Source: DATCJA01 sp963814955
Lineage (GTDB): Bacteria; Acidobacteriota; Vicinamibacteria; Vicinamibacterales; UBA2999
Assembly: GCA_963814955.1 (NCBI GenBank)
Contig: CAWFEX010000015.1
Coordinates: 248,001-312,000, forward strand
Reading direction: 5' to 3'
Length of the DNA: 64,000 nt
The notes under the pieces were generated by a model. The model was not told the origin of the DNA and searched no databases. It saw nothing but the letters and a program-made list of their open reading frames with translations. Shown here piece after piece: positions 25,374 through 37,363 of this stretch; position 1 is the first letter of the stretch, and each line of letters starts with the position of its first letter. A program made the position numbers and the translations under genes.

Positions 25374-26063
25374 CTACGTTCGTGGCGCCGGCCTGCGCGG
25401 CGATCGATCCCGGTATTCCTCGTCGCGGCCGGTCCGCGGCACCAGCCGCTCACCCTTGTAGAGCCACACTTTCACGCCAATCTGTCCGTAGGTCGTATGG
25501 GCTTCGGCGAATCCGTAGTCGATGTCGGCACGCAGCGTCTGCAACGGCAGCTGTCCGTGCAGATACCATTCGGACCGCGCGATCTCGGCGCCGTTCAGCC
25601 GTCCCGATACTCGCACTTTGATGCCGCGGGCGCCGAATCGGAGCGCCGACTCGACCGCCTTGCGCATCGCCCGCCTGAACGCGACGCGCTTCTCCAGCTG
25701 CACCGCCACCGACTCGGAAATGAGCTGCGCCTCGAGCTCGGGCTTCTGGATCTCCTGGATATTGATGAAGACCTCGCGGCTGGTGCGCTTCTGGATCTCC
25801 TGCTTCAGCTTGTCGACTTCCGTTCCCTTGCGTCCGATGATGATCCCCGGGCGCGAGGTGTAAATGTCGATCTTCAGCTTGTTCGCGGCGCGCTCGGTTT
25901 CGATGCGCGACACACCCGCATGGGAGAACCGCTTCTTGAGGTCTTCCCTCAGGGCGAGATCTTCATGAAGCAGCTTCGCGTAGTCGCGATCCGAGTACCA
26001 GCGCGAGCGCCACGTTTTGTTGAAGCCGAGCCGGAATCCGTACGGGTGAACCTTCTGGCCCAC
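25374..26063 (-). CDS. rpsC: 30S ribosomal protein S3
   Basis: The protein has 229 residues: 'MGQKVHPYGFRLGFNKTW' starts it, the KH domain has 'PGIIIGRKGTEVDKLKQEI', and 'YGQIGVKVWLYKGE' is the C-terminal signature. S3 lines the mRNA entry channel. It is 17 bases after rplV. Confidence 0.97.
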   Translation of the reverse strand: MGQKVHPYGFRLGFNKTWRSRWYSDRDYAKLLHEDLALREDLKKRFSHAGVSRIETERAANKLKIDIYTSRPGIIIGRKGTEVDKLKQEIQKRTSREVFINIQEIQKPELEAQLISESVAVQLEKRVAFRRAMRKAVESALRFGARGIKVRVSGRLNGAEIARSEWYLHGQLPLQTLRADIDYGFAEAHTTYGQIGVKVWLYKGERLVPRTGRDEEYRDRSPRRPAPRT

Positions 26064-26080
26064 GTCTTCTCTCCAGTCTT

Positions 26081-26560
26081 TTATGCCTTCGCCGTCGCGG
26101 CCTTTTTCGCAGCCGTCGTCTTTTTCTCAGTGGTTGACCCCGTCGCCGCGCTCCGGCGCGGGCGGGACCCCTTCGTAGCGGTCGCGTCGGTCTCCTCGGC
26201 TACGCGAGCGATCTTCAACGGACGTTCTGCAACCTGCACCGTCAGATGCGCCGTGCGTTTGGTGACCCGGAAGGCGCGACCCATGGGTGCCGGACGCACC
26301 CGCTTCATCGACGTGCCCTGGTTCGCGTAGCATGCGGCGACGTATAGTCGTTCGACATCGCCGCCGAACCCGTCTTTCTGCTGGGCGTTGGCCACGGCGG
26401 AGCGCAGAACCTTCGCCAGCTCGCGCGCGATCGTCTTGCGCGTGAATTGCAGCGTCGCAAGCGCCTGATTCACACCCTTGCCGCGAATCAACGCACACAC
26501 CAGGCCCGCTTTCTGAGCCGACGTGCGGATGCCGCGGGCAGTTGCGTGCGCTTCGATCAT
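26081..26560 (-). CDS. rplV: 50S ribosomal protein L22 with basic tail
   Basis: Residues 1-112 are a standard L22: 'ARGIRTSAQKAGLV', the exit-tunnel hairpin with 'KRVRPAPMGRAFRV', and 'HLTVQVAE'. A tail of about 45 residues rich in Ala, Lys and Thr follows, giving 159 residues against the usual 110-120. Its ATG overlaps the true rpsS stop (ATGA). The tail is probably disordered, like that of L17. Confidence 0.96.
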   Translation of the reverse strand: MIEAHATARGIRTSAQKAGLVCALIRGKGVNQALATLQFTRKTIARELAKVLRSAVANAQQKDGFGGDVERLYVAACYANQGTSMKRVRPAPMGRAFRVTKRTAHLTVQVAERPLKIARVAEETDATATKGSRPRRSAATGSTTEKKTTAAKKAATAKA

Positions 26561-26915
26561 GCCTTCGCTCCTGCGCCTGCACCGCCGCCGGCGCCTGCTC
26601 CGCCAGGGCCCGCCGGTGCCGCCGGTGCCGCGGCGCCGCAGCCGCTGCCTTCTCTGTCTTCGTCGTGTGTCCCTTGAAGGCTCGCGTGGGCGAGAACTCG
26701 CCGAGTTTGTGCCCGACCATGTTCTCCGTCACGTACACGGGTATGAATTTCTTCCCGTTGTGCACGGCCAGCGTATGACCGACCATCTCGGGTATCACCG
26801 TCGACCGGCGAGACCAGGTCTTCACGACCCGCTTTTCATTGCCGCGGTTCAGCGCCTCGACTTTTTCAAGCAGCGCGGTGTCGATAAACGGTCCCTTTTT
26901 CAGCGATCTACTCAT
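26557..26915 (-). CDS. rpsS: 30S ribosomal protein S19 (frameshifted near its end)
   Basis: Residues 1-85 are standard S19, 'MSRSLKKGPFIDTALLEKV' to 'EFSPTRAFKGH'. After 'TTKTEKAAAA' the plain frame runs on for 170 residues through rplV, which is not credible. A one-base loss (or two extra bases) in the GC run around 26625-26660 would lead into an Ala/Gly-rich tail that ends 'GAKA' with a TGA overlapping the rplV start. This gives about 118 residues. The tail compares with those of L17 and L22. S19 is in the 30S head. Confidence 0.88.
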
Positions 26916-26937
26916 AACCTTCGTACCTGCTTGGTAG

Positions 26938-26993
26938 CCGGAACCCTTCAGGTTTCCGGACCCATCTGGTTCTCGGGAGGCTAAAGGCCTCCT
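26938..26993. repeat. Two CTNAAG-family palindromes between rplB and rpsS
   Basis: 26938-26959 reads CCGGAACC-CTTCAG-GTTTCCGG (the centre is CTGAAG on the other strand). 26976-26993 reads GGGAGG-CTAAAG-GCCTCC and is followed by TCTAC, whose CTA is the rplB stop. The second unit therefore begins one base after that stop. Confidence 0.7.
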
Positions 26994-27818
26994 CTACTTG
27001 GTCCGCCGCTGGACGATAAAGCGATCGGTGACCTTCCGCCGCCGCGTCTTGAAGCCTTTTGTCGGCTGACCCCACGGCGAGACCGGATGCCGCCCGCCCG
27101 ATGTCTTTCCCTCACCGCCACCCAACGGGTGATCGACCGGGTTCATGGCCACGCCGCGCACGTGCGGCCGCTTGCCGAGCCAGCGGCTGCGACCGGCCTT
27201 GCCGATTGAAATGTTTTCGTGGTCGAGATTGCCGACCTGTCCGATCGTCGCCACACACTCGACATTGATCTTCCGCACTTCACCGGACGGCATCTTTACC
27301 GAGGCGTAGGGACCTTCCCGCGCGATAAGCTGCACCGACGACCCGGCGCTGCGCGCAATCTGCCCCCCTTTACCCGGCCGCAGCTCGACGTTGTGAATCT
27401 GCGTGCCGAGCGGGATGTTCTTGAGCGGCAGACAGTTGCCGGGCAGGATGTCGACGTTGTCGCCGGCAACGATGGTGTCACCCGCCTTCATGCCGAGGGG
27501 CTGAAGGATGTAGCGTTTCTCGCCATCCGCATAGGTCACCAGCGCGATGTGCGCCGATCGGTTCGGATCGTATTCAACCGTGGAAATCTTCGCCGGGATG
27601 TCCTTCTTGTCGCGCTTGAAGTCAATCACGCGATAGAGCCGCTTGTGGCCCCCGCCGCGCCACCACGACGTCAGCTGGCCGCGGTTGTTGCGGCCGCCCG
27701 ATCGATGCAGGTTCTCCGTCAGCGGCCGGTGGGGCTGGTTCGACGTAATCTCATCGAACGTCTGGACCGTCCTGAACCGTGTTCCAGGCGATGTCGGGTT
27801 GTATTTGCGAATAGGCAT
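26994..27818 (-). CDS. rplB: 50S ribosomal protein L2
   Basis: The protein has 274 residues, the standard size. 'MPIRKYNPTSPGTRFRTV' opens it, 'GRNNRGQLTSWWRGGGHKR' follows, and the peptidyl-transferase-side block 'RGVAMNPVDHPLGGGEGKT' includes the conserved His. L2 is needed for subunit joining and peptide bond formation. It is 58 bases after rplW. Confidence 0.97.
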   Translation of the reverse strand: MPIRKYNPTSPGTRFRTVQTFDEITSNQPHRPLTENLHRSGGRNNRGQLTSWWRGGGHKRLYRVIDFKRDKKDIPAKISTVEYDPNRSAHIALVTYADGEKRYILQPLGMKAGDTIVAGDNVDILPGNCLPLKNIPLGTQIHNVELRPGKGGQIARSAGSSVQLIAREGPYASVKMPSGEVRKINVECVATIGQVGNLDHENISIGKAGRSRWLGKRPHVRGVAMNPVDHPLGGGEGKTSGGRHPVSPWGQPTKGFKTRRRKVTDRFIVQRRTK

Positions 27819-27851
27819 TTCTCGTTCCCTTTAATGCCCGCAGTGCCAGCT

Positions 27852-27887
27852 CGGCACTCCAGGCACCCTAGGCACTCTAAGCACCCT
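27852..27887. repeat. Nonamer word array overlapping the rplW stop
   Basis: Four 9-base units: CGGCACTCC, AGGCACCCT, AGGCACTCT, AAGCACCCT. The rplW stop codon (27877-27879) and its last codons lie inside the array, so the repeat supplies the C-terminus. The same words occur near 1131-1215. Confidence 0.85.
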
Positions 27888-28167
27888 GTAAGAATTCGGG
27901 CAGCTTCTCGCCTTCACGCAGCTTCACGTACGCCTTCTTCCAGTCCGGTCGCCGACCGGCGTACCGGCCCTGGCGCTTCACCTTCCCGTGCGCGACGGAC
28001 GTGCGAACACTCTCGACCTTCGACCCGAGCAGTGCTTCGACCGCGCGCTTGATGTCGATCTTGTTGGCGTCCTGTGCGACCTGGAACACGAGCGTCCGCC
28101 CGTCCTCGCGCATCACCGTTGTCTTCTCAGTGATGATGGGGCGCCGGATTACGTCAGTGAGTTTCAT
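27877..28167 (-). CDS. rplW: 50S ribosomal protein L23
   Basis: The 96-residue product begins 'MKLTDVIRRPIITEKTTV'; the upstream in-frame ATG at 28176 is less likely. 'KVKRQGRYAGRRPDWKKAYV' is the L23 C-terminal block. L23 is the docking site for trigger factor and SRP at the tunnel exit. The last word of an upstream repeat array (GAAGG, 9 bases before the ATG) seems to act as its ribosome-binding site, and its last codons lie in another array. Confidence 0.95.
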   Translation of the reverse strand: MKLTDVIRRPIITEKTTVMREDGRTLVFQVAQDANKIDIKRAVEALLGSKVESVRTSVAHGKVKRQGRYAGRRPDWKKAYVKLREGEKLPEFLQGA

Positions 28168-28176
28168 GCCGTGCAC

Positions 28177-28213
28177 CTTCGTGCCCTTCGTAAACCTTCG
28201 TGCTCTTCGTGCT
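28177..28213. repeat. Nonamer word array between rplD and rplW
   Basis: Units on the plus strand are CTTCGTGCC, CTTCGTAAAC, CTTCGTGCT and CTTCGTGCT, ending at the rplD stop (28214-28216). In the mRNA the array runs from the stop almost to the rplW start and provides GAAGG as its ribosome-binding site. Confidence 0.85.
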
Positions 28214-28834
28214 CTAGCCGAGCGCCTCTTGAAGCTTCTCGAGCGCGGCCCGAGTCAGAACGACACGGCGTGTATCCATCACATCGCGCGCACTCACGCG
28301 GTTGCTCGGCAGCACCCGCACGCCGTCGATGTTGCGAACTGACAGCGTCAGCTTGTCTTCCGGCTTCGTGTCCACCAGGAGCGCCTTGCCATCGATACCG
28401 AGCCGCTTGAGCATCTCGGCGGCCGCCTTCGTCTTGATTTCAGCAACGCTCAATGCATCCACCACCACGACCTGGCCATCGCGCAGCTTCTGCGCCAGCG
28501 CGGCGCGCAGCGCGCCCTTTTCGACCTTCCTGGGAACACGGTACTCGTAGCTCCGCGGCTGCGGGCCGAACACCGTGCCGCCCTTCCGCCACAACGGGTT
28601 GCGGATTTCGCCGACGCGTGCACGGCCGGTCCCCTTCTGGCGCCACGGCTTCTTGCCGCTGCCGCTGACCATCGCCCGGGTCTTGGTGGCATGCGTCCCG
28701 CGGCGGTCTGCGGCGTTGGCGCGAACGACCGACTCGTGAATCAAGTCGGTCTTGATCCGGCCGCCGAACACCTCGTCCCGAAGCTCGAGGGATCCAACCT
28801 TCTCGTTCTGTCCGTTCACTACATCAACCGTCAT
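28214..28834 (-). CDS. rplD: 50S ribosomal protein L4
   Basis: The protein has 206 residues. The tunnel-lining loop 'SGSGKKPWRQKGTGRARVGE' and 'RNPLWRKGGTVFGPQPRSY' are intact. 'DVMDTRRVVLTRAALEKLQE' closes the fold. In E. coli L4 also represses the S10 operon. It starts 8 bases after rplC. Confidence 0.97.
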   Translation of the reverse strand: MTVDVVNGQNEKVGSLELRDEVFGGRIKTDLIHESVVRANAADRRGTHATKTRAMVSGSGKKPWRQKGTGRARVGEIRNPLWRKGGTVFGPQPRSYEYRVPRKVEKGALRAALAQKLRDGQVVVVDALSVAEIKTKAAAEMLKRLGIDGKALLVDTKPEDKLTLSVRNIDGVRVLPSNRVSARDVMDTRRVVLTRAALEKLQEALG

Positions 28835-28842
28835 GGCGGTTC

Positions 28843-29526
28843 CTACTTCTTGCCCTTCTTCTTCGCCGGCTCGGCCTGGGCCACTCGTATTGGCTTGGCC
28901 GCGATCGCCTTTCTGATAACAACGACGCTGTTCGGGCCGCCGGGCACGGCGCCTTCGACCATCAGAAGGTTGTTCTCCGCGTCGATACGCAGGACCTTGA
29001 GGTTGCGGACGGTCACCTGGCCCGCACCCATGTGCCCCGCCATCCGCATTCCCTTGACGACGCGCGACGGATACGACGATGCGCCGATCGATCCGGGTGC
29101 CCGATGGAACATCGACCCGTGGGTGGCACGACCGCCGCTGAAATGGTGCCGCTTCACAACGCCCTGGAAGCCTTTGCCGCGGCTGGTGCCAATCACATCA
29201 ACCCGCTCACCGTCCGTGAAGATCGACACATTGACCTGATCGCCGGGCTTCAACGGATCACCACCGGGCTTGATCCTCACTTCTCGACGTATGCGCGTTG
29301 GAGGGACCCCGGCCTTCTTGAAGTGACCCTGGGTCGCCTTGTTCTCCTTGCTCGGTCGCGCATCGACGAAGCCCAGCTGAACCGCCTCGTAGCCGTCGCG
29401 ATCGACGGTTTTGACCTGCGACACCACGCACGGGCCGGCCCTGAGCACCGTTGTCGGCTGGACAGTGCCGTCCGCGGCAAACAGCTGCGTCATTCCGACT
29501 TTTTTCCCGATCAGTCCTGTCACCAT
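28843..29526 (-). CDS. rplC: 50S ribosomal protein L3
   Basis: The protein has 227 residues. 'MVTGLIGKKVGMTQLFAADG' opens it, the central extension has 'GKGFQGVVKRHHFSGGRATHG' in its conserved order, and 'MAGHMGAGQVTVRNLKV' follows. L3 reaches the peptidyl transferase centre and starts assembly. A short Lys-rich end 'PAKKKGKK' is an addition. Confidence 0.97.
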   Translation of the reverse strand: MVTGLIGKKVGMTQLFAADGTVQPTTVLRAGPCVVSQVKTVDRDGYEAVQLGFVDARPSKENKATQGHFKKAGVPPTRIRREVRIKPGGDPLKPGDQVNVSIFTDGERVDVIGTSRGKGFQGVVKRHHFSGGRATHGSMFHRAPGSIGASSYPSRVVKGMRMAGHMGAGQVTVRNLKVLRIDAENNLLMVEGAVPGGPNSVVVIRKAIAAKPIRVAQAEPAKKKGKK

Positions 29527-29540
29527 GTGTTTCTCAGCAC

Positions 29541-29560
29541 GCGCACGCTAAAGCGTGCGC
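29541..29560. repeat. CTNAAG-centred palindrome between rpsJ and rplC
   Basis: A 20-base perfect palindrome with arms GCGCACG/CGTGCGC and centre CTAAAG. Its stem sequence differs from that of the GGGCCGAC type. Confidence 0.75.
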
Positions 29561-29617
29561 GCGACGTGGGGCCGGTGCCGCGTAGGCGAGAATGCCGCGA
29601 GCCGCGGACCCGCCACC

Positions 29618-29953
29618 CTATTTCCCGTGTTCCTTCCCGAACGCCTTGATCTCGACATCGACGCCGGCGGGGAGGTCGAGCTTCATCAGCGCATCCACCG
29701 TCTGCGACGTCGGTTCGAAGATGTCGATCAAGCGCTTGTGCGTGCGGATCTCGAACTGCTCCCGCGACTTCTTGTCGACGTGCGGCGAGCGCAGCACGGT
29801 CCACTTGTTCTTCGACGTCGGCAGTGGAATCGGGCCGGCCAGCTGCGCACCTGTGCGCTTGGCGGTCTCCACGATTTCACCGGTCGACTGGTCGAGAATC
29901 CGCGCGTCGTACGCCTTCAGACGGATGCGAATCTTGTCGCTGAACATTGCCAT
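29618..29953 (-). CDS. rpsJ: 30S ribosomal protein S10
   Basis: The protein has 111 residues; 'MAMFSDKIRIRLKAYDARIL' starts it, with a second ATG two codons later. 'GAQLAGPIPLPTSKNKWTVL' and 'SPHVDKKSREQFEIRTHKRL' are S10 blocks, including the NusB-binding face. S10 is also a transcription antitermination factor (NusE). It opens the S10 part, 71 bases after tuf. Confidence 0.97.
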   Translation of the reverse strand: MAMFSDKIRIRLKAYDARILDQSTGEIVETAKRTGAQLAGPIPLPTSKNKWTVLRSPHVDKKSREQFEIRTHKRLIDIFEPTSQTVDALMKLDLPAGVDVEIKAFGKEHGK

Positions 29954-29966
29954 GTCGTGTTCCTAC

Positions 29967-30020
29967 GCGCAGGCTGAAGCCTGCGCTCTACGGGTGTCGC
30001 GCGCACGCTCGAGCGGGCGC
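29967..30020. repeat. Two palindromes between tuf and rpsJ
   Basis: 29967-29986 reads GCGCAGG-CTGAAG-CCTGCGC and is followed by TCTAC. 30001-30020 reads GCGCACGCTCGAGCGGGCGC, an imperfect relative with centre CTCGAG. The second lies 4 bases from the tuf stop. Confidence 0.75.
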
Positions 30021-30024
30021 GTCC

Positions 30025-31224
<1,200 letters not shown>

Positions 31225-31245
31225 CGCGATTCGCTCCGTTACGTC

Positions 31246-31305
31246 GGGCCGGGCTCAAGCCCGGCCCCTACATTGACGTGTAGGGGCCGACCTTCAGGTC
31301 GGCCC
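31246..31305. repeat. Two facing palindromes between fusA and tuf
   Basis: 31246-31267 reads GGGCCGGG-CTCAAG-CCCGGCCC. 31284-31305 reads GGGCCGAC-CTTCAG-GTCGGCCC in the opposite sense. Their CCCCTACA and TGTAGGGG flanks face each other across TTGACG. The second unit begins 4 bases past the fusA stop. Confidence 0.85.
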
Positions 31306-31309
31306 ACCC

Positions 31310-33419
<2,110 letters not shown>

Positions 33420-33426
33420 TTTCCTT

Positions 33427-33448
33427 GGGCCGGTCTAAAGACCGGTCC
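33427..33448. repeat. CTNAAG-centred palindrome at the rpsG stop
   Basis: GGGCCGGT-CTAAAG-ACCGGTCC with one mismatch, followed by TAC. Its last base is the first of the rpsG stop triplet (33448-33450), so the palindrome begins at the stop in the mRNA. Confidence 0.75.
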
Positions 33449-33921
33449 TACCATCGGTAATGCGCGAAGGCCTTGTTGGCCTCCGCCATCCGGTGAGTGT
33501 CTTCGCGTTTCTTCACGGCGCCGCCGCGCAGGTTCGACGCATCCAGCAGTTCATTTGCCAGCTTTTCCTGCATCGTCTTGCCGTCGCCGCGTTGACGTGC
33601 AAAGCCGACGAGCCACCGAATGCTGAGCGACAGGCGCCGGTTGGGATTGACCTCCACAGGCACCTGATAGTTCGAGCCGCCGACGCGACGCGACTTTACT
33701 TCCAGGCTCGGCTTCACGTTCTCGACGGCCTTCTTGAAAATCTTCAGCGGGTCGTCGCCGCTGCGCTCCTTGACGATGTCGAAGCTCTGATAGAGGATCC
33801 GCTCCGCGACGCTCCGTTTCCCATCGGACATCACGGTGTTGATGAACTTGCTGACCAGAGTGCTGTTGTAAAGCGGGTCAGCCACCAGTTCGCGTTTCGG
33901 GATTTCTCGTCTTCGTGGCAT
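33448..33921 (-). CDS. rpsG: 30S ribosomal protein S7
   Basis: The protein has 157 residues: 'MPRRREIPKRELVADPLYN' opens it, 'VGGSNYQVPVEVNPNRRLS' follows, and it ends 'EANKAFAHYRW'. S7 starts assembly of the 30S head and lines the E site. It is 28 bases before fusA. Confidence 0.97.
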   Translation of the reverse strand: MPRRREIPKRELVADPLYNSTLVSKFINTVMSDGKRSVAERILYQSFDIVKERSGDDPLKIFKKAVENVKPSLEVKSRRVGGSNYQVPVEVNPNRRLSLSIRWLVGFARQRGDGKTMQEKLANELLDASNLRGGAVKKREDTHRMAEANKAFAHYRW

Positions 33922-33935
33922 CTGTTCAATCTCAT

Positions 33936-33957
33936 GGGCCGACCTGAAGGTCGGCCC
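33936..33957. repeat. CTNAAG-centred palindrome between rpsL and rpsG
   Basis: GGGCCGAC-CTGAAG-GTCGGCCC is perfect over 22 bases and followed by CCTACA. It begins 14 bases past the rpsL stop and is identical to the unit at 21857-21878. Confidence 0.85.
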
Positions 33958-33971
33958 CTACACCGACAACT

Positions 33972-34346
33972 CTATTGCTTGGGCCTCTTGGCCCCGTACT
34001 TCGACCGTCCCTGCTTGCGTCCCTGCACACCAACGGCATCGAGCGTGCCCCGCACCACGTGATAACGCACGCCCGGCAAGTCCTTGACACGGCCGCCGCG
34101 GATCAGCACGAGCGAGTGCTCCTGCAGGTTGTGGCCGACACCCGGGATATACGTCGTCACTTCGATACCGTTCGTCAGCCGGACGCGCGCCACTTTGCGA
34201 AGCGCGGAATTCGGTTTCTTCGGGGTCTGCGTGAACACGCGCACGCAGACACCCCGCTTCTGCGGACTCACCTGAAGCGCGGGACTCTTCGTCTTCGTGA
34301 CAATCTTTTTGCGTCCGTCACGAACAAGCTGACTGATTGTCGGCAT
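33972..34346 (-). CDS. rpsL: 30S ribosomal protein S12
   Basis: The 124-residue product begins 'MPTISQLVRDGRKKIVTK'. The streptomycin-region blocks 'TPKKPNSALRKVARVRL' and 'HNLQEHSLVLIRGGRVKDLP' have the wild-type Lys residues, so no streptomycin-resistance change is visible. The open frame runs upstream to 34763, but that part is leader. It is the first gene of the superoperon; rpoB and rpoC are not adjacent. Confidence 0.97.
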   Translation of the reverse strand: MPTISQLVRDGRKKIVTKTKSPALQVSPQKRGVCVRVFTQTPKKPNSALRKVARVRLTNGIEVTTYIPGVGHNLQEHSLVLIRGGRVKDLPGVRYHVVRGTLDAVGVQGRKQGRSKYGAKRPKQ

Positions 34347-34708
34347 ATCTCGATTCACCACGCGTACAGGCGACACGCGACGCCAGTCCGCTCTGCGGAG
34401 ACCTGCGTCTCCGACTACACGAAATCGCAAGCGGCCGCGCTCCGCGGGCAGGATCACCGGCGATCCGACCAGCAAGCACCGGCCTGACGGTTCACCATCG
34501 CAAACCGTCCTGCGCGTCCCAGGCCTGAAGAGCGGACACCGCATGAGAGCGGCACGACCGCAGCTGGCGCCTGAAACTGAAACCCCTATCTGTGTGATAC
34601 GCGGGGGCAATCCAGCAATCTGCTGCCCGATGTCCCCAAGGAAGCTGGCCTCGCCAGCCGCTTCCAGTGCGGTTGAGGCTAGATAGGGTCTCCTAGCCTC
34701 AGGAGAAC
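34347..34708 (-). promoter_or_regulatory. Long structured leader of the superoperon mRNA
   Basis: About 360 bases lie between the proposed transcription start and rpsL without a credible gene. They include a 9-bp hairpin at 34674-34701 (arms TGAGGCTAG / CTAGCCTCA, 10-base loop) close to the 5' end, and a GGAGAC...GTCTCC hairpin about 50 bases before rpsL. A leader of this size could hold an autoregulatory or attenuation site. No known riboswitch was recognised. Confidence 0.5.
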
Positions 34709-34714
34709 CTGACG

Positions 34715-34744
34715 AATATACCACGCGGCGGAGACGAACCGCAA
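34715..34744 (-). promoter_or_regulatory. Probable sigma-70 type promoter of the superoperon
   Basis: On the minus strand TTGCGG (34739-34744) and TATATT (34715-34720) are separated by 18 bases. Transcription would start near 34708. It lies about 50 bases past the actD stop, so the superoperon has its own promoter. Confidence 0.55.
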
Positions 34745-34763
34745 TCGATCCAACTCGCCACAA

Positions 34764-34778
34764 TGCAGGTTTCCTGCA
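34764..34778 (-). terminator. Small hairpin after actD
   Basis: TGCAGG-TTT-CCTGCA forms a 6-bp stem between the actD stop and the superoperon promoter. It has no T-run, so it is only a weak terminator candidate. Confidence 0.35.
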
Positions 34779-34794
34779 GTCTTTCGCGGGAAAA

Positions 34795-35298
34795 CTAGAC
34801 GGTCTTGACGCGCGCGCCAGGCGGAGCCGAGAGAGCCATCTCCAGGTCCGACACCGATGCGGGAACCGGGTTCTCGACGCCGACGAGAATGTTGCCGTCG
34901 GTGACTTCCGGATCGTAGAGACTGCAACCTCGTGACGGCAGAAGAGCCGACACGATAAGGGTCGCGACCGTGGCCGTTATGGCACCGAGCATCGTTAATT
35001 CGAAGATAATGATGAGGTTAGGCCACCAGGCGAAGATCGGCAATCCGCCCACGTCCATGGGCCACGAGGCTTCCGTCAACCACGTCAGGCCGAATCCCAC
35101 CGACATACCGATGAGTCCGCCAAGGCACGCGAGCCACCACATCCACGTGGCCTTGTCCCTCTGGCCGAACTCATAGTCCTCCATCGGCTGCGCGGAAATC
35201 ACTGTGATGTCGCGGTCCGCGATGCCCGCCGCGCGCAGACGGTTCACCGCCTGCTGCGCCGACCCGCCGTCACGATAAAGCCCGTACACCGCCTTCAT
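34795..35298 (-). CDS. actD: Alternative complex III subunit ActD (DUF3341)
   Basis: The protein has 167 residues. Residues 1-48 form a small soluble domain ('VYGLYRDGGSAQQAVNRLRA'), then two membrane helices ('WWLACLGGLIGMSVGFGLTW' and 'IIIFELTMLGAITATVATLI'), then a DUF3341-type end. ActD is a membrane subunit of the quinol-oxidising alternative complex III. Its ATG overlaps the actC stop (ATGA), giving tight coupling. It is the last gene of the operon. Confidence 0.92.
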   Translation of the reverse strand: MKAVYGLYRDGGSAQQAVNRLRAAGIADRDITVISAQPMEDYEFGQRDKATWMWWLACLGGLIGMSVGFGLTWLTEASWPMDVGGLPIFAWWPNLIIIFELTMLGAITATVATLIVSALLPSRGCSLYDPEVTDGNILVGVENPVPASVSDLEMALSAPPGARVKTV

Positions 35299-36646
35299 AA
35301 ATGCAGGTCTCCCAAACGGTGCTCTTCGGTGGCTGGCGGTACGAGCTCTGGCGATGGGTGCGCCCCCGCTTTGAGCTCCCAGATGGAAATGATCGGAACG
35401 ACCTTCGCAAACAGCACGTACAGCAGAGTCATCGCCGCGAATGTCGAACCGGCAACGATGATTTCCGTCGGCGTTGGACGATAGACGCCGAAGCTATATG
35501 GCAGGTACTTGTGACCGAGCGCGGGGACGATGATCAGGAAACGCTCGAGCCACATGCCGACGACGACGCCGATCGATGCGATGACGCACCCGGTAATGGT
35601 CCGGAACCGCCGGATGCCCATCAGAATGACCGGCAGCACGAAGTTTCCGATCACCATCGTCCAGTAGAGCGGCGCGAACGAGTCGCGCTGGGTGCGCCAG
35701 AACACCGTCATCTCGGCCGGCTCGTTGCCGTAATAGGTGACAAGGCGCTCGTTGAAAACGAAGTAGCCCCACAGCAGGGCCATCACCAGCAGCAGCTTCC
35801 CGAGATTCTCGAAGTGCACGGGGCGCAGATACTCCTCCAGATGCAGAAACCTGCGCAGGACGGCCATGGCGATGAGGAGGCCCGCGATGCCGCTGAAAAT
35901 GGCGCCGGCGACGAAATACGGTCCGAAGATTGTCGTGTTCCACATCGGAACCGGCGCCATCGAAAAGTCAAACGAGACAATCGTGTGGACGGAGACCGCG
36001 ACGGGAATGATCGCGATGGCCATGATTTGCATGGCGGTCTCGAGTCGATGCCACTGTTTCGGCGTGCCCCGCCATCCAAGAGCAAGCGCTCCGTAGATCT
36101 TTCTCCGCAACCCGGTGGACTTGTCGCGCACCACGGCAAAGTCCGGGATGACGGGCAGGAGGAGGAACAGCACGCTTCCGGTCAGGTAGGTATTGATGGC
36201 AAAAAAATCCCAAACCAGTGGCGAACGGAAGTTCGGCCAGATCAGGCGCTCGCTCGGGTATGGGAACAACCAGAACGCCAGCCAGGGACGTCCAAGGTGG
36301 ATTATTGGGAACAACGCGCCAATCATCAGCGCAAAGACAGTGATGACTTCCGCGCAGCGCGTCACGGGCCGGCGCCACCCGGCGTTCACCAGCCTGAGAA
36401 TGGCGGAAATCAACGTACCTGCGTGGCTGATACCGATCCAGAACACGAAACTGGTGACGTAAAAGCCCCAGTAAACCGGCCACCGGATCCCGGTCACCCC
36501 GAAGCCGAGATATACCTGCGCCATCCAGGTGGCAAGGCCCAGCCCGACGATGCCGCCAAAGATCAGAACAAGGACGAAGAACCGCCACGACGTGTTGAAG
36601 AGCGGCCTCAGAAGGTCGCTGTTGATCCTTGCTCCCGTGGGGTGGC

Positions 36647-36650
<4 letters not shown>
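35295..36650 (-). CDS. actC: Alternative complex III subunit ActC (NrfD/PsrC-like)
   Basis: The protein has 451 residues from the ATG at 36650, which overlaps the actB2 stop (ATGA); the open frame upstream is a shadow. About ten membrane helices are present, with 'FVFWIGISHAGTLISAILRL' holding the conserved His near the quinol site and 'LVWDFFAINTYLTGSVLFL'. NrfD-type subunits bind quinol and may conduct protons. The C-terminus 'STFAAMTLLYVLFAKVVPII' is typical of ActC. Confidence 0.93.
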
Positions 36651-37336
<686 letters not shown>

Positions 37337-37363
37337 TGCGTTATCCCTTTTCCGTCCTCGATT

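Noticed and set aside
26127..26556. S19 as a 262-residue protein
   Set aside because: The extra 170 residues are read through rplV in the wrong frame; an indel with a tail ending at the rplV start explains the data better.
34347..34763. N-terminal extension of rpsL up to 34763
   Set aside because: S12 starts at 'MPTISQLV' in all bacteria; the upstream part has no S12 sequence and contains the leader hairpins.
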